Program-made: the position numbers and the translations under genes
The notes under the pieces: generated by a model
What the model was told of the DNA's origin: nothing
Databases searched by the model: none
What the model saw: only the letters and a program-made list of their open reading frames with translations
Source of the DNA: Xylanibacter oryzae DSM 17970
Lineage (GTDB): Bacteria > Bacteroidota > Bacteroidia > Bacteroidales > Bacteroidaceae
DNA: 64,000 nucleotides
Direction of reading: 5' to 3'
Assembly (NCBI RefSeq): GCF_000585355.1
Contig: NZ_KK073873.1
Coordinates: 62,001 to 126,000, forward strand
Shown: piece by piece, positions 18,098 to 27,029 of the stretch
Layout: every line of letters starts with the position of its first letter
How positions within the stretch are numbered: the stretch's first letter is position 1

Positions 18098-18658
18098 TTA
18101 GTATTGAAGATGTTTCATATTATGACCACCCCAGCATTTATTATCTACGTATTTAAATCCAATAGTTGTATATAGTTTTTCTGCTTTAGGGTTTCCTATA
18201 TCAACAAGAAGTCCCGTCTTTTTGATTCTTAATCTTTTAGACTTCTTTATAGTCTCTTTAATGAGAGATGTTGCTATTCCCAAATGCTGATAATCTTCAG
18301 CAACAGCAAGTGAATCTATGTATAGTTCTCCTTTCTGAGTCTCATCTTCCATATCACTGTAGTCAAGCCCAAATTCTTTTTTTGCTTCATCTATGAAGGC
18401 TTTGCGAAGTTCTTGCAGCATAGCCCCATCATAGCTTACTATAATTCCAACAATCTTGTTCGACTCAATGGCTACCATCGTATTATGATAACTGTATTGG
18501 GAATCTTCACGTTCCACAAGTGTTGTCATCATTCTATTAAAATCATCTAATGTATGATCAGACCCGGCAAAATTTTTACAGCATTCATAATTCATCGCTT
18601 TCATTATAAGTGATGCAATATCTTTGGATTGGTCCTTTTTGGCCGTAGTAATTATCAT
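18098..18658 (-). CDS. GNAT-family N-acetyltransferase
   Basis: 186 residues. The acetyl-CoA-binding core is seen as ELYIDSLAVAEDYQHLGIATSLIKETIKKSK (about 113-143), with the Q-x-x-G/A-like loop QHLGIA, followed by LLVDIGNPKAEKLYTTIGFKYV, the usual C-terminal GNAT pattern. It starts 5 bp after the stop of the histidine kinase gene, so it is the third gene of the response regulator-kinase operon. The substrate is not readable. Acetylation of a small molecule or a protein N-terminus are both possible. Confidence 0.85.
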   Translation of the reverse strand: MIITTAKKDQSKDIASLIMKAMNYECCKNFAGSDHTLDDFNRMMTTLVEREDSQYSYHNTMVAIESNKIVGIIVSYDGAMLQELRKAFIDEAKKEFGLDYSDMEDETQKGELYIDSLAVAEDYQHLGIATSLIKETIKKSKRLRIKKTGLLVDIGNPKAEKLYTTIGFKYVDNKCWGGHNMKHLQY

Positions 18659-18663
18659 ATATG

Positions 18664-20073
18664 TTATTTTTTTATTGAGAAGGTAAATTTTAATCCACCT
18701 TTTTCCATGTTACTGGCAGTGATATTACCTTTGTGAATTATTACTGCATTTTTTACAATAGCAAGCCCAAGCCCAGTTCCTCCAGCTTTTCTGCTACGTC
18801 CTTTGTCAATTCTGTAGAAGCGTTCAAATAAGCGACTAAGGTGCTCAGCACCAACGCCTATCCCATTGTCATAAAAATTGAACTCCCAAAAAGGTCCGTT
18901 TTCTTTTGCTGTAATATTTATTTTTGTACCATCGCCAGCATACGCAATTGCATTATCTGTGAGGTTCCTGAAAATACTGTACAAAAGTGAGGCATTGCCA
19001 TTTACAATCAAATCTTGTGGAAGTTCGTAAGAAAAGGTCATATTCCTTTTTGCTATTTCTATAGCCGTATCTTTCTTTATATTTTCAACGATGTTACTTA
19101 TATTAACAGGTTCAAAATCTATCATGTGTGGTGCATCGTCTAATCTATTTAGTGTGGATATGTCATGCAGTAGACTACTTAACCGTTTACTTTGAGAATA
19201 ACATCTTTCTAGGAACTGCTGTTTTGTCTCTGAGGTGATCTTTGGATTGTCAAGAATAGTTTCAAGATACCCCTCTATACTAGCTACAGGAGTTTTTAGT
19301 TCATGAGCTATATTTTGAGTCAATTGTCGTTTTAATATTGTTTGTTCTTCCTTTGTTTTTTGAAGCTGTTTGTAAATCTTTATTATTTTTTCAGCTATTT
19401 CGCCCAATTCATCTGCAGAAAATTCAACAAGATCCTCTGTGTCAATTGATTCATTGTGTTCTGCTCTTGATGCGAATATCCTTAATTTTGTAACATTTCT
19501 ACCTAGTCGTTGTACAAATCTGTATAATATTAACGTTAGGGTAATTACTACGATAAGGGTGAACCATATATAATGTTGATCGGCTTGTAGCGATTTTGAT
19601 AGATTGTTATTGTATGGAAGTGCTGATCGTATAATAAATTTATCTTGTGGAAAATATGTCGCAGAATAAAAAAAGTCTCCTTTAAGCGTCATACTATTGC
19701 GGTTTATATCATAGCCAGTTCCATTAGCAAGAGCTTGTCTTATTTCTTGTCGATTACTGTGATTCTGTATATTTGAATAGTCTTTGCGTATGTTGTCATA
19801 AAAAACTTTTCCGCGTTGGTCTATTAATGTTACACGCAATCCATGCATATGATTTCTTTGAACGAATTTATTAATAGTATTTTCGTTATGGTTACCATTA
19901 TAATGCAATACATCCTCCAACCTATAATTGTAATTTTGCAATTCCATATTTAGGGTAGATATCTTAAATGCCCTTTCTCTATATTGCTGAAATACGATAA
20001 ATAGAACTGCAAATAGAAGAAAAAGTGGTAATACAGATAAGTATAACTTGTGACCTACTGATATACGCTCCAT
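18664..20073 (-). CDS. Sensor histidine kinase, PhoR/RprX type
   Basis: 469 residues. Two membrane helices (about 9-30 and 166-186) enclose a periplasmic sensor domain; then a HAMP-like linker (about 188-240), HisKA with NIAHELKTPVASIEGYLE (His257) and HATPase with N box NLTDNAIAYA, G1 DNGIGVG, F box FERFYRID and G2 GTGLGLAI. It would autophosphorylate and pass the phosphate to the response regulator encoded 9 bp upstream. Resembles the RprX/PhoR kinases common in Bacteroidetes; the stimulus is unknown. Confidence 0.93.
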   Translation of the reverse strand: MERISVGHKLYLSVLPLFLLFAVLFIVFQQYRERAFKISTLNMELQNYNYRLEDVLHYNGNHNENTINKFVQRNHMHGLRVTLIDQRGKVFYDNIRKDYSNIQNHSNRQEIRQALANGTGYDINRNSMTLKGDFFYSATYFPQDKFIIRSALPYNNNLSKSLQADQHYIWFTLIVVITLTLILYRFVQRLGRNVTKLRIFASRAEHNESIDTEDLVEFSADELGEIAEKIIKIYKQLQKTKEEQTILKRQLTQNIAHELKTPVASIEGYLETILDNPKITSETKQQFLERCYSQSKRLSSLLHDISTLNRLDDAPHMIDFEPVNISNIVENIKKDTAIEIAKRNMTFSYELPQDLIVNGNASLLYSIFRNLTDNAIAYAGDGTKINITAKENGPFWEFNFYDNGIGVGAEHLSRLFERFYRIDKGRSRKAGGTGLGLAIVKNAVIIHKGNITASNMEKGGLKFTFSIKK

Positions 20074-20082
20074 GTCTTAATG

Positions 20083-20775
20083 TTATGCATCAAAATAATA
20101 ACCAAACCCTAATCTTGTAACGATACATTTTGAGTAAGGACCAACTTTCTTTCTGAGTCGCGTAATATTTACATCTACTGTGCGATCTAAAACCAGAACG
20201 TCATTTGGCCATATACGATCTATAAGTTGTTGTCTTGAGAATACACGACCTTTGTCTTCAAGAAGAGTTCGTAATATTTCAAATTCAGTTTTAGTTACAG
20301 GAACATCATTTCCTTCAATTGAGAGGGTCTTATTATCTAGATTAAGTATAAGTTCTTGATATTTGATCATATTATGACCTTCTTCTTCGCTTTGCCCAAT
20401 TGTTCTTCTTAGCACAGCTCGTATTCTTACCAGGACTTCTCGTATTGAGAATGGTTTTGATATATAGTCATCTGCACCTAAGTTAAAGCCTGTTACGGTG
20501 TCATTCTCAGTGTCTCTTGCTGTAAGAAATATTATAGGGATATCTTTTGTGTTCTCATTTTGTTTTAATTTGCGGGCTAATGCAAAACCAGACATTTGTC
20601 CCATCATAACATCAAGCATTAACAAATTGTAAGATGATAAATCTAAAGTTAATACTTCTTCTGCAGAATTAGCCGTTTCTACAGCATAACCTTCTGTCTC
20701 AAGGTTGAACTTAAGAATCTCACAGAGATCCTCTTCATCGTCAACTACTAATATACGGTAATCATTTTCAGCCAT
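20083..20775 (-). CDS. OmpR/PhoB-family response regulator (RprY-like)
   Basis: 230 residues. The receiver domain (about 6-120) has the acidic pair Asp12/Asp13, phospho-acceptor Asp55 (LLMLDVMMGQMSGF) and the Lys in DDYISKPF. The C-terminal winged helix (about 135-230) contains TKTEFEILRTLLEDKGRVFSRQQL and RTVDVNITRLRKKVG, typical of OmpR/PhoB DNA-binding domains. First gene of the operon with the kinase at 18664 and the GNAT gene. It faces the outer-membrane protein gene at 20924 and may control it, which is inference from position. Confidence 0.95.
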   Translation of the reverse strand: MAENDYRILVVDDEEDLCEILKFNLETEGYAVETANSAEEVLTLDLSSYNLLMLDVMMGQMSGFALARKLKQNENTKDIPIIFLTARDTENDTVTGFNLGADDYISKPFSIREVLVRIRAVLRRTIGQSEEEGHNMIKYQELILNLDNKTLSIEGNDVPVTKTEFEILRTLLEDKGRVFSRQQLIDRIWPNDVLVLDRTVDVNITRLRKKVGPYSKCIVTRLGFGYYFDA

Positions 20776-20802
20776 AATTGTGTTTCGTGTTTATTATAAC
20801 TG

Positions 20803-20810
20803 CAAAGATA
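20803..20810 (-). promoter_or_regulatory. -7 box of the response-regulator operon
   Basis: TATCTTTG on the minus strand, 27 bp before the ATG at 20775; exact TAnnTTTG match. Confidence 0.65.
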
Positions 20811-20887
20811 AAGCATAAAATTTAAACTTGTATATCAAATATGTTACATTTTTATTACGCACTAATATAAATGTTATTCTTTTTTAT

Positions 20888-20895
20888 TAACTTTG
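20888..20895 (+). promoter_or_regulatory. -7 box of the DUF5020-type gene
   Basis: TAACTTTG, exact TAnnTTTG match, 28 bp before the ATG at 20924. Divergent to the box at 20803-20810. Confidence 0.65.
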
Positions 20896-20923
20896 CCGAA
20901 AATTAACAAAAAATACAATTATT

Positions 20924-21640
20924 ATGAATAGAAAATCATTGATTTTAGTCGCTTTATTATCTTTTTTTGCATTTAGTTCAAAGGCTCAGTTAAATATACA
21001 ATTGCACAGAGATTTTGGTAGACATATGTATAGTGCGTTGAATAAAAATATGGAAAGACCACTTTGGACATCTACTGTTGAGGATTATATAACAGATAAG
21101 TGGCATGGTTCTACTTATTTCTTTGTTGATATGGACTATAATAATAGTGGAGTGGCATCTTCTTATTGGGAGCTTTCTCATGAATTTGCTATTGGCAAAT
21201 CTCCTTTTGCATTTCATGTAGAATATAATGGTGGTAATGGAGTTGGATATTATGTTAACAACGCTTATTTGCTTGGTACGGCATATAATTATAATTCACC
21301 TGACTATAATGCAGGTATATCTTTTCAGGCTATGTATAAGTATATACAGAAAAATACTAGCCCTAATAACTTTCAGTTGACAACAGTCTGGTATCTTAAT
21401 TTTGCTAAAGGATTATTACGTTTTGATGGCTTTGCTGATTTTTGGCGTGAAAGCAATACACATAGCCATTCAATATTTATTAGTGAACCACAAATTTGGT
21501 TTAATCTAAATAAGGTTAAGGGAGTAGACAAAGATTTTAATCTTAGTTTTGGTTCTGAGGTAGAAGTATCGAAAGACTTTGCTGGGCGAGATGGATGGTA
21601 TTGCATTCCTACAGCTGCAGTGAAATGGACTTTCAAATAA
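20924..21640 (+). CDS. Outer-membrane protein, DUF5020/Tsx-like
   Basis: 238 residues with a signal peptide (1-21, cleaved near SKAQ). The rest is rich in alternating aromatic and polar residues with about ten to twelve beta-strands and ends in TAAVKWTFK, a terminal aromatic typical of outer-membrane barrels. The pattern WHGSTYFFVDMDYN and YWELSHEFAIGKSPFAFHVEYNGG resembles the DUF5020 family of Bacteroidetes, which is related to nucleoside channel Tsx. It is divergently placed from a two-component system. The exact substrate is unknown. Confidence 0.8.
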   Translation: MNRKSLILVALLSFFAFSSKAQLNIQLHRDFGRHMYSALNKNMERPLWTSTVEDYITDKWHGSTYFFVDMDYNNSGVASSYWELSHEFAIGKSPFAFHVEYNGGNGVGYYVNNAYLLGTAYNYNSPDYNAGISFQAMYKYIQKNTSPNNFQLTTVWYLNFAKGLLRFDGFADFWRESNTHSHSIFISEPQIWFNLNKVKGVDKDFNLSFGSEVEVSKDFAGRDGWYCIPTAAVKWTFK

Positions 21641-21650
21641 AATAATATTA

Positions 21651-21694
21651 AAACAAGAATCCTCGCAATAATAGTATAGCGAGGATTCTTGTTT
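21651..21694. terminator. Bidirectional terminator between the DUF5020-type gene and cysK
   Basis: Perfect 16-bp arms 21651-21666 and 21679-21694 (CAAGAATCCTCGC core), placed between two convergent gene ends. Confidence 0.85.
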
Positions 21695-21695
21695 A

Positions 21696-22643
21696 TTATA
21701 GAGGATACTCTTCGAATGCGTAAAGCACGGTAGATAAGTATCGTTCTCCTGTGTCGGGAAGTAATACTACAATTTTTTTATTTGTATTCTCTTTCCTTTT
21801 AGCAATCTCTGCGGCAGCAAAAGCAGCAGCGCCTGAAGATATTCCGACCAACAGTCCTTCTGATTGAGCTAGTTGACGGCCTGTGCGTATAGCATCATCA
21901 TTTTCAACTTCGAATATTTCATCTATTGTTGTTGCATCATAAGTTTTAGGTACGAATCCTGCACCTATACCTTGTATCTTGTGAGGTCCGCTTTTACCAC
22001 CACTAAGGACTGGCGATGACGCAGGTTCTACAGCAATTATTTTAATATTAGGATTCTCTTCTTTAAGACGCTTTCCGATACCTGATATAGTTCCACCTGT
22101 ACCAACTCCTGCAATGAAAATGTCTACGTTACCGTCTGTCTGATTCCATATTTCTTTTCCTGTAGTCTCGTAATGTCTCTTAGGATTAGCTGGATTTTCA
22201 AACTGTTGCAGTATGATTGCCCCTGGAATAGAATCTCTCAATTCTTCGGCAGCTTTTATCGCTCCAGGCATACCCTCACTTCCCTTTGTGAGACGTACTT
22301 CTGCACCATATGCTTTAACAAGATTTCTTCGCTCAACGCTCATTGTTTCAGGCATAGTAAGAATAAGTTTGTAACCTTTAACAGCTGATACAAGAGCTAG
22401 TCCTACACCAGTATTGCCACTAGTTGGTTCAATAATTGTAGCTCCAGGTTTTAGCTTGCCTGTTTTTTCTGCATCTTCAATCATTGCAAGAGCTATTCTG
22501 TCTTTTACACTTCCACCTGGATTGAAAAACTCAATCTTTGCTATGATAGGATTCTTTAGACCTTTTAAAACTGAAAACTTATTTAACTCTAATAACGGTG
22601 TGTTACCGATGAGTTCAGTCAATTGCTTTGCGATCTTTGCCAT
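21696..22643 (-). CDS. cysK: Cysteine synthase A (O-acetylserine sulfhydrylase)
   Basis: 315 residues, a normal length for the family. The PLP lysine is in PGGSVKDRIALAM (about residue 46), the substrate loop is PTSGNTGVGLA, and the phosphate-binding glycine loop is GVGTGGTISGIGKRL. It makes L-cysteine from O-acetylserine and sulfide in the cytoplasm. It begins 24 bp after the stop of metY, so both sulfur-assimilation genes are likely co-transcribed, and it ends 1 bp before a bidirectional terminator. Confidence 0.96.
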   Translation of the reverse strand: MAKIAKQLTELIGNTPLLELNKFSVLKGLKNPIIAKIEFFNPGGSVKDRIALAMIEDAEKTGKLKPGATIIEPTSGNTGVGLALVSAVKGYKLILTMPETMSVERRNLVKAYGAEVRLTKGSEGMPGAIKAAEELRDSIPGAIILQQFENPANPKRHYETTGKEIWNQTDGNVDIFIAGVGTGGTISGIGKRLKEENPNIKIIAVEPASSPVLSGGKSGPHKIQGIGAGFVPKTYDATTIDEIFEVENDDAIRTGRQLAQSEGLLVGISSGAAAFAAAEIAKRKENTNKKIVVLLPDTGERYLSTVLYAFEEYPL

Positions 22644-22667
22644 AATATTCTGTTTTTATTTTATTTA

Positions 22668-23960
22668 CTATTTTACTGCGTCAAATGCTTGTTGCAGGTC
22701 ATCTATTATATCATCAATATGTTCTGTACCGATACTTAAACGGATTGTGTTTTCATAAATACCTTGTTTCTTAAGTTCTTCTTTACTTAATTGACTATGG
22801 GTCGTTGTTGCCGGATGTATTACAAGACTCTTCACATCTGCTACATTAGCTAATAGAGAAAATATCTGCAGATGATCAATAAAATCCCATGCTTCTTTTT
22901 CTCCACCTTTTATTTCGAATGTAAAGATAGAGCCACCTCCATTCGGGAACAACTTCTCGTATAGAGCATGATCTGGGTGATTAGGAAGCGAAGGATGGTT
23001 CACTTTTAGTACTTTAGGGTTCTTTGCAAGGTATTCAACCACTTTTTTTGTGTTGTAAGCATGACGCTCTACACGTAGACTAAGTGTTTCAAGACCTTGA
23101 AGTAATATCCATGCATTGAAAGGAGATATAGTAGCGCCTGTATCTCTCAGTATGACTGCACGTATACGAGTTACAAATGCTGCAGCTCCAGCTACGTCTG
23201 CAAATATTGCTCCATGATAACTGGGGTCTGGTTTCGCTAATGATGGATATTTTTCGGCATTAGCTTTCCAGTCAAAATGGCCACCATCAACAATTACACC
23301 ACCAAGACTACTTCCGTGTCCACCTATAAATTTAGTAGCAGAGTGTACAACAATATCTGCGCCATGTTCGATTGGACGAATTAGATACGGAGTTCCGAAA
23401 GTGTTATCTACAATTACTATTGTGTTATGTTTGTGAGCGATAGTTGATATTTTGTCTATATCTGTGACGCTTGCGTTTGGATTGCCGAACGTTTCTATTA
23501 TGATTGCTTTTGTGTTTTGTTTGAAAGCGGATTCTATTTCTTCGAAATTAGATGGGTCTACTATAGTAGTCTCAACTCCCTGTGTACTAAGCGTATGTTC
23601 CAATAGATTGAAAGTACCACCATATAAATTATTGGCAGCTATTATGTGGTCACCGTTGCGTGCAATATTTTGCAATGAGTAAGTTATTGCAGCTGCTCCA
23701 GATGCAACAGCTAATCCTGCTACACCGCCTTCAAGAGCAGCAACACGATTTTCGAATACACTCTGTGTCGAGTTAGTTAGTCGCCCATATATGTTACCTT
23801 CGTCTCTCAAACCGAAACGATCTGCAGCATGTTTTGAATTCCTAAAAACATATGATGTTGTTTGATAAATTGGCACTGCACGTGAGTCGGTGGCTGGATC
23901 AGCTTGTTCTTGACCTACATGTAGTTGTAGTGTTTCAAAATGGAATTTTTTGTTACTCAT
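22668..23960 (-). CDS. metY: O-acetylhomoserine sulfhydrylase (MetY, PLP enzyme)
   Basis: 430 residues; members of the MetY group are about 430, longer than the roughly 390 of MetB. The PLP lysine lies in [17 protein letters not shown] (about residue 210). Other family stretches are [34 protein letters not shown] and [20 protein letters not shown]. It would form homocysteine from O-acetylhomoserine and sulfide, and some members also make cysteine. First gene of an operon with cysK. Confidence 0.93.
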   Translation of the reverse strand: MSNKKFHFETLQLHVGQEQADPATDSRAVPIYQTTSYVFRNSKHAADRFGLRDEGNIYGRLTNSTQSVFENRVAALEGGVAGLAVASGAAAITYSLQNIARNGDHIIAANNLYGGTFNLLEHTLSTQGVETTIVDPSNFEEIESAFKQNTKAIIIETFGNPNASVTDIDKISTIAHKHNTIVIVDNTFGTPYLIRPIEHGADIVVHSATKFIGGHGSSLGGVIVDGGHFDWKANAEKYPSLAKPDPSYHGAIFADVAGAAAFVTRIRAVILRDTGATISPFNAWILLQGLETLSLRVERHAYNTKKVVEYLAKNPKVLKVNHPSLPNHPDHALYEKLFPNGGGSIFTFEIKGGEKEAWDFIDHLQIFSLLANVADVKSLVIHPATTTHSQLSKEELKKQGIYENTIRLSIGTEHIDDIIDDLQQAFDAVK

Positions 23961-24027
23961 AATCTTATCGTTTTTAATTATTATATTCTTTATGCATTAT
24001 ATTCTTATTGATTTCATAATTATGATG

Positions 24028-24035
24028 CAAAGATA
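24028..24035 (-). promoter_or_regulatory. -7 box of the metY-cysK operon
   Basis: TATCTTTG on the minus strand, 67 bp before the metY ATG. An 18-bp near-palindrome (24081-24098, ATACCAT core) lies about 50 bp further upstream and could be an operator. Confidence 0.6.
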
Positions 24036-24123
24036 CAATGATTATAAGTACAATAAAATAGCACAATTGGGTCATTTATTATACCATATTTATGGTATTT
24101 AGTTTAAAAAAGTACTAGAACCA

Positions 24124-25131
24124 TTAGTTATTATCATTTTCTTCTCCAAGATAGTGTGATACATCTTGTTTTAATTTCTTAAAAGGTAGTGAGTTTATAT
24201 ATCCGGAATTTTTCTTTAACATAGCTGCTATATCTTCAAGGCTGTGTTCATAGCACGAAAGTTCATTATGCATTTGGGTGTTGTGCAAAGCATTATTATA
24301 TATATCATTTTCTCTTTCACGACGAAGATATTCACAAACATAACTTAATATAGGCGATACTACATTATCGAATATATGGTGCCCCTGTATATATAGATAT
24401 GTGGTTTCAGGAGTAACTCCTAACAGCCTTATCTCTTCATCCATTTTATCATATTTATCGTTAAGCTCAGGATAAGTATGTTGAAGTTGTTTCAGCTTTT
24501 TGCTTGTCTTGTTACGAATATTTAATATAGTATTCTCAGGATAGTGCATATTAAACCCACCAAGTTCTACAACCTTACAGAAATCTGTAATAGTAAATTC
24601 ATGGTAAAAGTCTTCTCTATGTATCATTATGCTCCATACGAAAAGAGGATAGCATGCCTCTGAGTACTGTTTCATGAATTCTACAAAGTCAAATACTGCG
24701 TGATCGTTGAGAGTTACCATCACACATACATCATGTAGGCTAGGAGCGTAGCATTGATAATTTTCTATCGCATATACATAAGTATGGAACACATAAGGGC
24801 TATCTAATATTTTCTTTGATATAGGCGTGATACCTTGCATAAGATAGTCGTAGTCTGCATCTACACATGCTATCATATCTTCGCCAATGCGTTCTCCAAT
24901 AAAATTCATAAGAACAGATTTCTTACCTTTCGTGAGGTTTACACGTGATGGTAACATAACCTCAAAATACCGCTTGTCGTTTTCAAATCCACTCAATACT
25001 GTACGCCAAAAGTATACATCATCATAACTTTCAACATAAGCGATGATACGACGTCTCGCATTCTTCGGAGTCATTTTGTTGGCGGCTTCGAAGTAACGCG
25101 AATTAAGATTATCCTTCAGTCTATAACTCAT
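24124..25131 (-). CDS. DUF4435 protein, TOPRIM-like (AriB-like)
   Basis: 335 residues, overlapping the ATPase gene by 4 bp (ATGA). The N-terminal half carries a TOPRIM-like pattern: Glu34 in AYVESYDDVYFW followed by the acidic DADYD motif (Asp91, Asp93, Asp95). This fits DUF4435. Known partners of such ATPase/DUF4435 pairs include the PARIS phage-defence system, where the DUF4435 protein AriB is a toxic nuclease released upon sensing phage anti-restriction proteins. Whether this copy is a defence gene or a conserved housekeeping pair is not settled from sequence. Confidence 0.75.
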   Translation of the reverse strand: MSYRLKDNLNSRYFEAANKMTPKNARRRIIAYVESYDDVYFWRTVLSGFENDKRYFEVMLPSRVNLTKGKKSVLMNFIGERIGEDMIACVDADYDYLMQGITPISKKILDSPYVFHTYVYAIENYQCYAPSLHDVCVMVTLNDHAVFDFVEFMKQYSEACYPLFVWSIMIHREDFYHEFTITDFCKVVELGGFNMHYPENTILNIRNKTSKKLKQLQHTYPELNDKYDKMDEEIRLLGVTPETTYLYIQGHHIFDNVVSPILSYVCEYLRRERENDIYNNALHNTQMHNELSCYEHSLEDIAAMLKKNSGYINSLPFKKLKQDVSHYLGEENDNN

Positions 25132-25964
25132 TTTTTACCTTCTACTTGGTCTGTGATATCAGAAACCTCTGTGACACTATCTGTCCAACCATTTACAATA
25201 ACTGCAGGTGAGTGTGTCGTAAGTATAATCTGGACATTAGGGTTCAATTCCAATATCATATCAATTAGACGCTCTTGCCATTCAATATGCAAACTAACTT
25301 CAGGTTCATCCATAAACAAAATGTAATGTTGGTTATCTTCGATAAGGACGGTGAGTAGTATTGCCAGCATTTGTTTTTCACCACTAGACAATTGGTATGG
25401 AGTAAGTTCTTCTTCTGTCTGTAAAAAACGGATTTCATTTTTTGTTCTTATAAGTGTCTTTCTTGTACTTGCGAATAGTTCATCAATCAAGTTTTGAAAT
25501 TTTATTTTTGGTTCAGAAATTTTTTGTGCTTTAGCTGCCGCATCTGCTGCACAACTCTGTAAAGTAGATATTATACGGTTACCTATATTTACTTGATAGT
25601 CAAGATAACGTCTCTGTAATTGATAAATTTGCCAATCCAAATCAGTATTTACACCATTCTCCTCAATTTTGTTAGCAATTTCAGCATACATAAGTGGCCT
25701 ATCGAAACTTTTAATGACATCGAATCGAATCCATGTTGCTTCTGCTGGTGATACAGTAAGATGTACCCCCCTAAGTGCGTGACTAGCGAATTCTCCACCA
25801 GGAGATAAGCCTTTTTCAACCTTGTTGAGAATTGTACTTTTGCCTTCACCGTTAATACCGCTTAAAATATTGACTTTTTTGTCAAGATCCCATACAATAT
25901 GTTTGTGACCACTCCATAGTGAATCAATCTCAATTCTTTTGATATAGTCAGCGTATTTCTGCAT
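25128..25964 (-). CDS. ABC-type/AAA ATPase (AriA-like), partner of DUF4435 gene
   Basis: 278 residues, SMC/ABC-like ATPase related to AAA_15/AAA_21. Walker A is GINGEGKST (about 37-45), the signature is LSSGEKQML (about 203-211), Walker B is YILFMDEPEVSLH and the H-loop is ILTTHSPAVI. No membrane segment. It is shorter than most AriA proteins of PARIS, with a reduced insertion between Walker A and signature, so it may be a divergent or distinct type. It is first in a two-gene operon with the DUF4435 gene and translation appears coupled. Confidence 0.8.
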   Translation of the reverse strand: MQKYADYIKRIEIDSLWSGHKHIVWDLDKKVNILSGINGEGKSTILNKVEKGLSPGGEFASHALRGVHLTVSPAEATWIRFDVIKSFDRPLMYAEIANKIEENGVNTDLDWQIYQLQRRYLDYQVNIGNRIISTLQSCAADAAAKAQKISEPKIKFQNLIDELFASTRKTLIRTKNEIRFLQTEEELTPYQLSSGEKQMLAILLTVLIEDNQHYILFMDEPEVSLHIEWQERLIDMILELNPNVQIILTTHSPAVIVNGWTDSVTEVSDITDQVEGKK

Positions 25965-25993
25965 AATATTGTATTTTATATATTATTTATTCG

Positions 25994-26001
25994 CAAAAAT
26001 A
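25994..26001 (-). promoter_or_regulatory. -7 box of the ATPase/DUF4435 operon
   Basis: TATTTTTG on the minus strand fits TAnnTTTG, 29 bp before the ATG at 25964. Confidence 0.5.
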
Positions 26002-26022
26002 AAAAATAAAATTATAAATTAC

Positions 26023-26030
26023 TAACTTTG
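26023..26030 (+). promoter_or_regulatory. -7 box of the DMT transporter gene
   Basis: TAACTTTG, exact match, 28 bp before the ATG at 26059. Confidence 0.65.
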
Positions 26031-26058
26031 CACCATAAATAATAATAAAAACATAAAA

Positions 26059-26973
26059 ATGGATAACAAAAGACAACTTATAGCTCACCTTTCAATGTTG
26101 CTAGCCTGTATATTTTGGGGACTTATGGCTCCACTTGGTAAGGATGCTATGACTCATGGAATTACAGGGATAGACATGGTAACATTCAGAGTAATAGGAG
26201 GGGCATTATTGTTTTGGTTTTCATCATTATTTGTAAAGCATGAAAAAATATCCCGTCATGACCTTTTTATGTTATTTTTCGCTGGTATTTTTGGTCTTGT
26301 TTGTAACCAATGCTGTTATACTATTGGACTTAGTATTACGTCTCCTGTAAATGCAAGTATCGTAGTTACGTCTATGCCTATCTTTACTATGATATTGGCA
26401 GCAATAATACTTCATGAACCTATTACCAGTAAGAAAGTATTAGGTGTATTTTTAGGTTGTATAGGTGCTGTAGCTCTTATACTTACAAGCGCTTCAGCTA
26501 CAAGTGATAAGGTTGGTGATATACGAGGAGATTTGTTGTGCATGCTTGCTCAATTGTCTTTTGCACTTTACCTAACTCTTTTCAACCATTTAGTAAAGAG
26601 ATATTCCGTGTTTACGATAAATAAATGGATGTTTACTTCTGCCGTTTTTATTATAGTCCCTTTTTCATTCCATCATGTCGCTTCGATATCGTGGAGTGTC
26701 GTACCAGTGAAGACTTGGATCGAAACAGGATATGTAGTTTTGTTTGGAACGTATATTAGCTATATACTTACAATGGTAGGTCAGAAAACGTTACGACCTA
26801 CAGTTGTAAGTGCATATAATTATGTTCAACCGATGGTATCTGTAACGGTAAGTATACTACTAGGAATAGGGGTCTTTAAGTTAGGACAAGCTTTCTCTGT
26901 TATTTTTGTTTTCGCTGGTGTTTGGCTCGTAAATAAATCAAAAAGCAGGGCTGATATTGTTAATGGCAAATAA
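26059..26973 (+). CDS. DMT-superfamily transporter, EamA type
   Basis: 304 residues with ten hydrophobic segments arranged as two EamA repeats (about 8-140 and 153-297). The first repeat has the typical ACIFWGLMAPLGKDAM start and TSPVNASIVVTSMPIFTMILAA; the second has YVVLFGTYISYILTMVGQKTLRPTVVSAYNYVQPMVSV. It is an inner-membrane transporter or exporter of metabolites, amino acids or nucleotide sugars; the substrate cannot be assigned. Single gene between divergent and convergent neighbours. Confidence 0.92.
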   Translation: MDNKRQLIAHLSMLLACIFWGLMAPLGKDAMTHGITGIDMVTFRVIGGALLFWFSSLFVKHEKISRHDLFMLFFAGIFGLVCNQCCYTIGLSITSPVNASIVVTSMPIFTMILAAIILHEPITSKKVLGVFLGCIGAVALILTSASATSDKVGDIRGDLLCMLAQLSFALYLTLFNHLVKRYSVFTINKWMFTSAVFIIVPFSFHHVASISWSVVPVKTWIETGYVVLFGTYISYILTMVGQKTLRPTVVSAYNYVQPMVSVTVSILLGIGVFKLGQAFSVIFVFAGVWLVNKSKSRADIVNGK

Positions 26974-26976
26974 TAT

Positions 26977-27020
26977 AAAAGGACCTGAAAGCTTTTAGTA
27001 TATCTTTCAGGTCCTTTTTT
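26977..27020. terminator. Bidirectional terminator between the DMT transporter gene and alaS
   Basis: 15-bp arms 26977-26991 and 27004-27018 (GGACCTGAAAG core) flanked by A and T runs, between convergent genes. Confidence 0.9.
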
Positions 27021-27029
27021 GTACCTATT

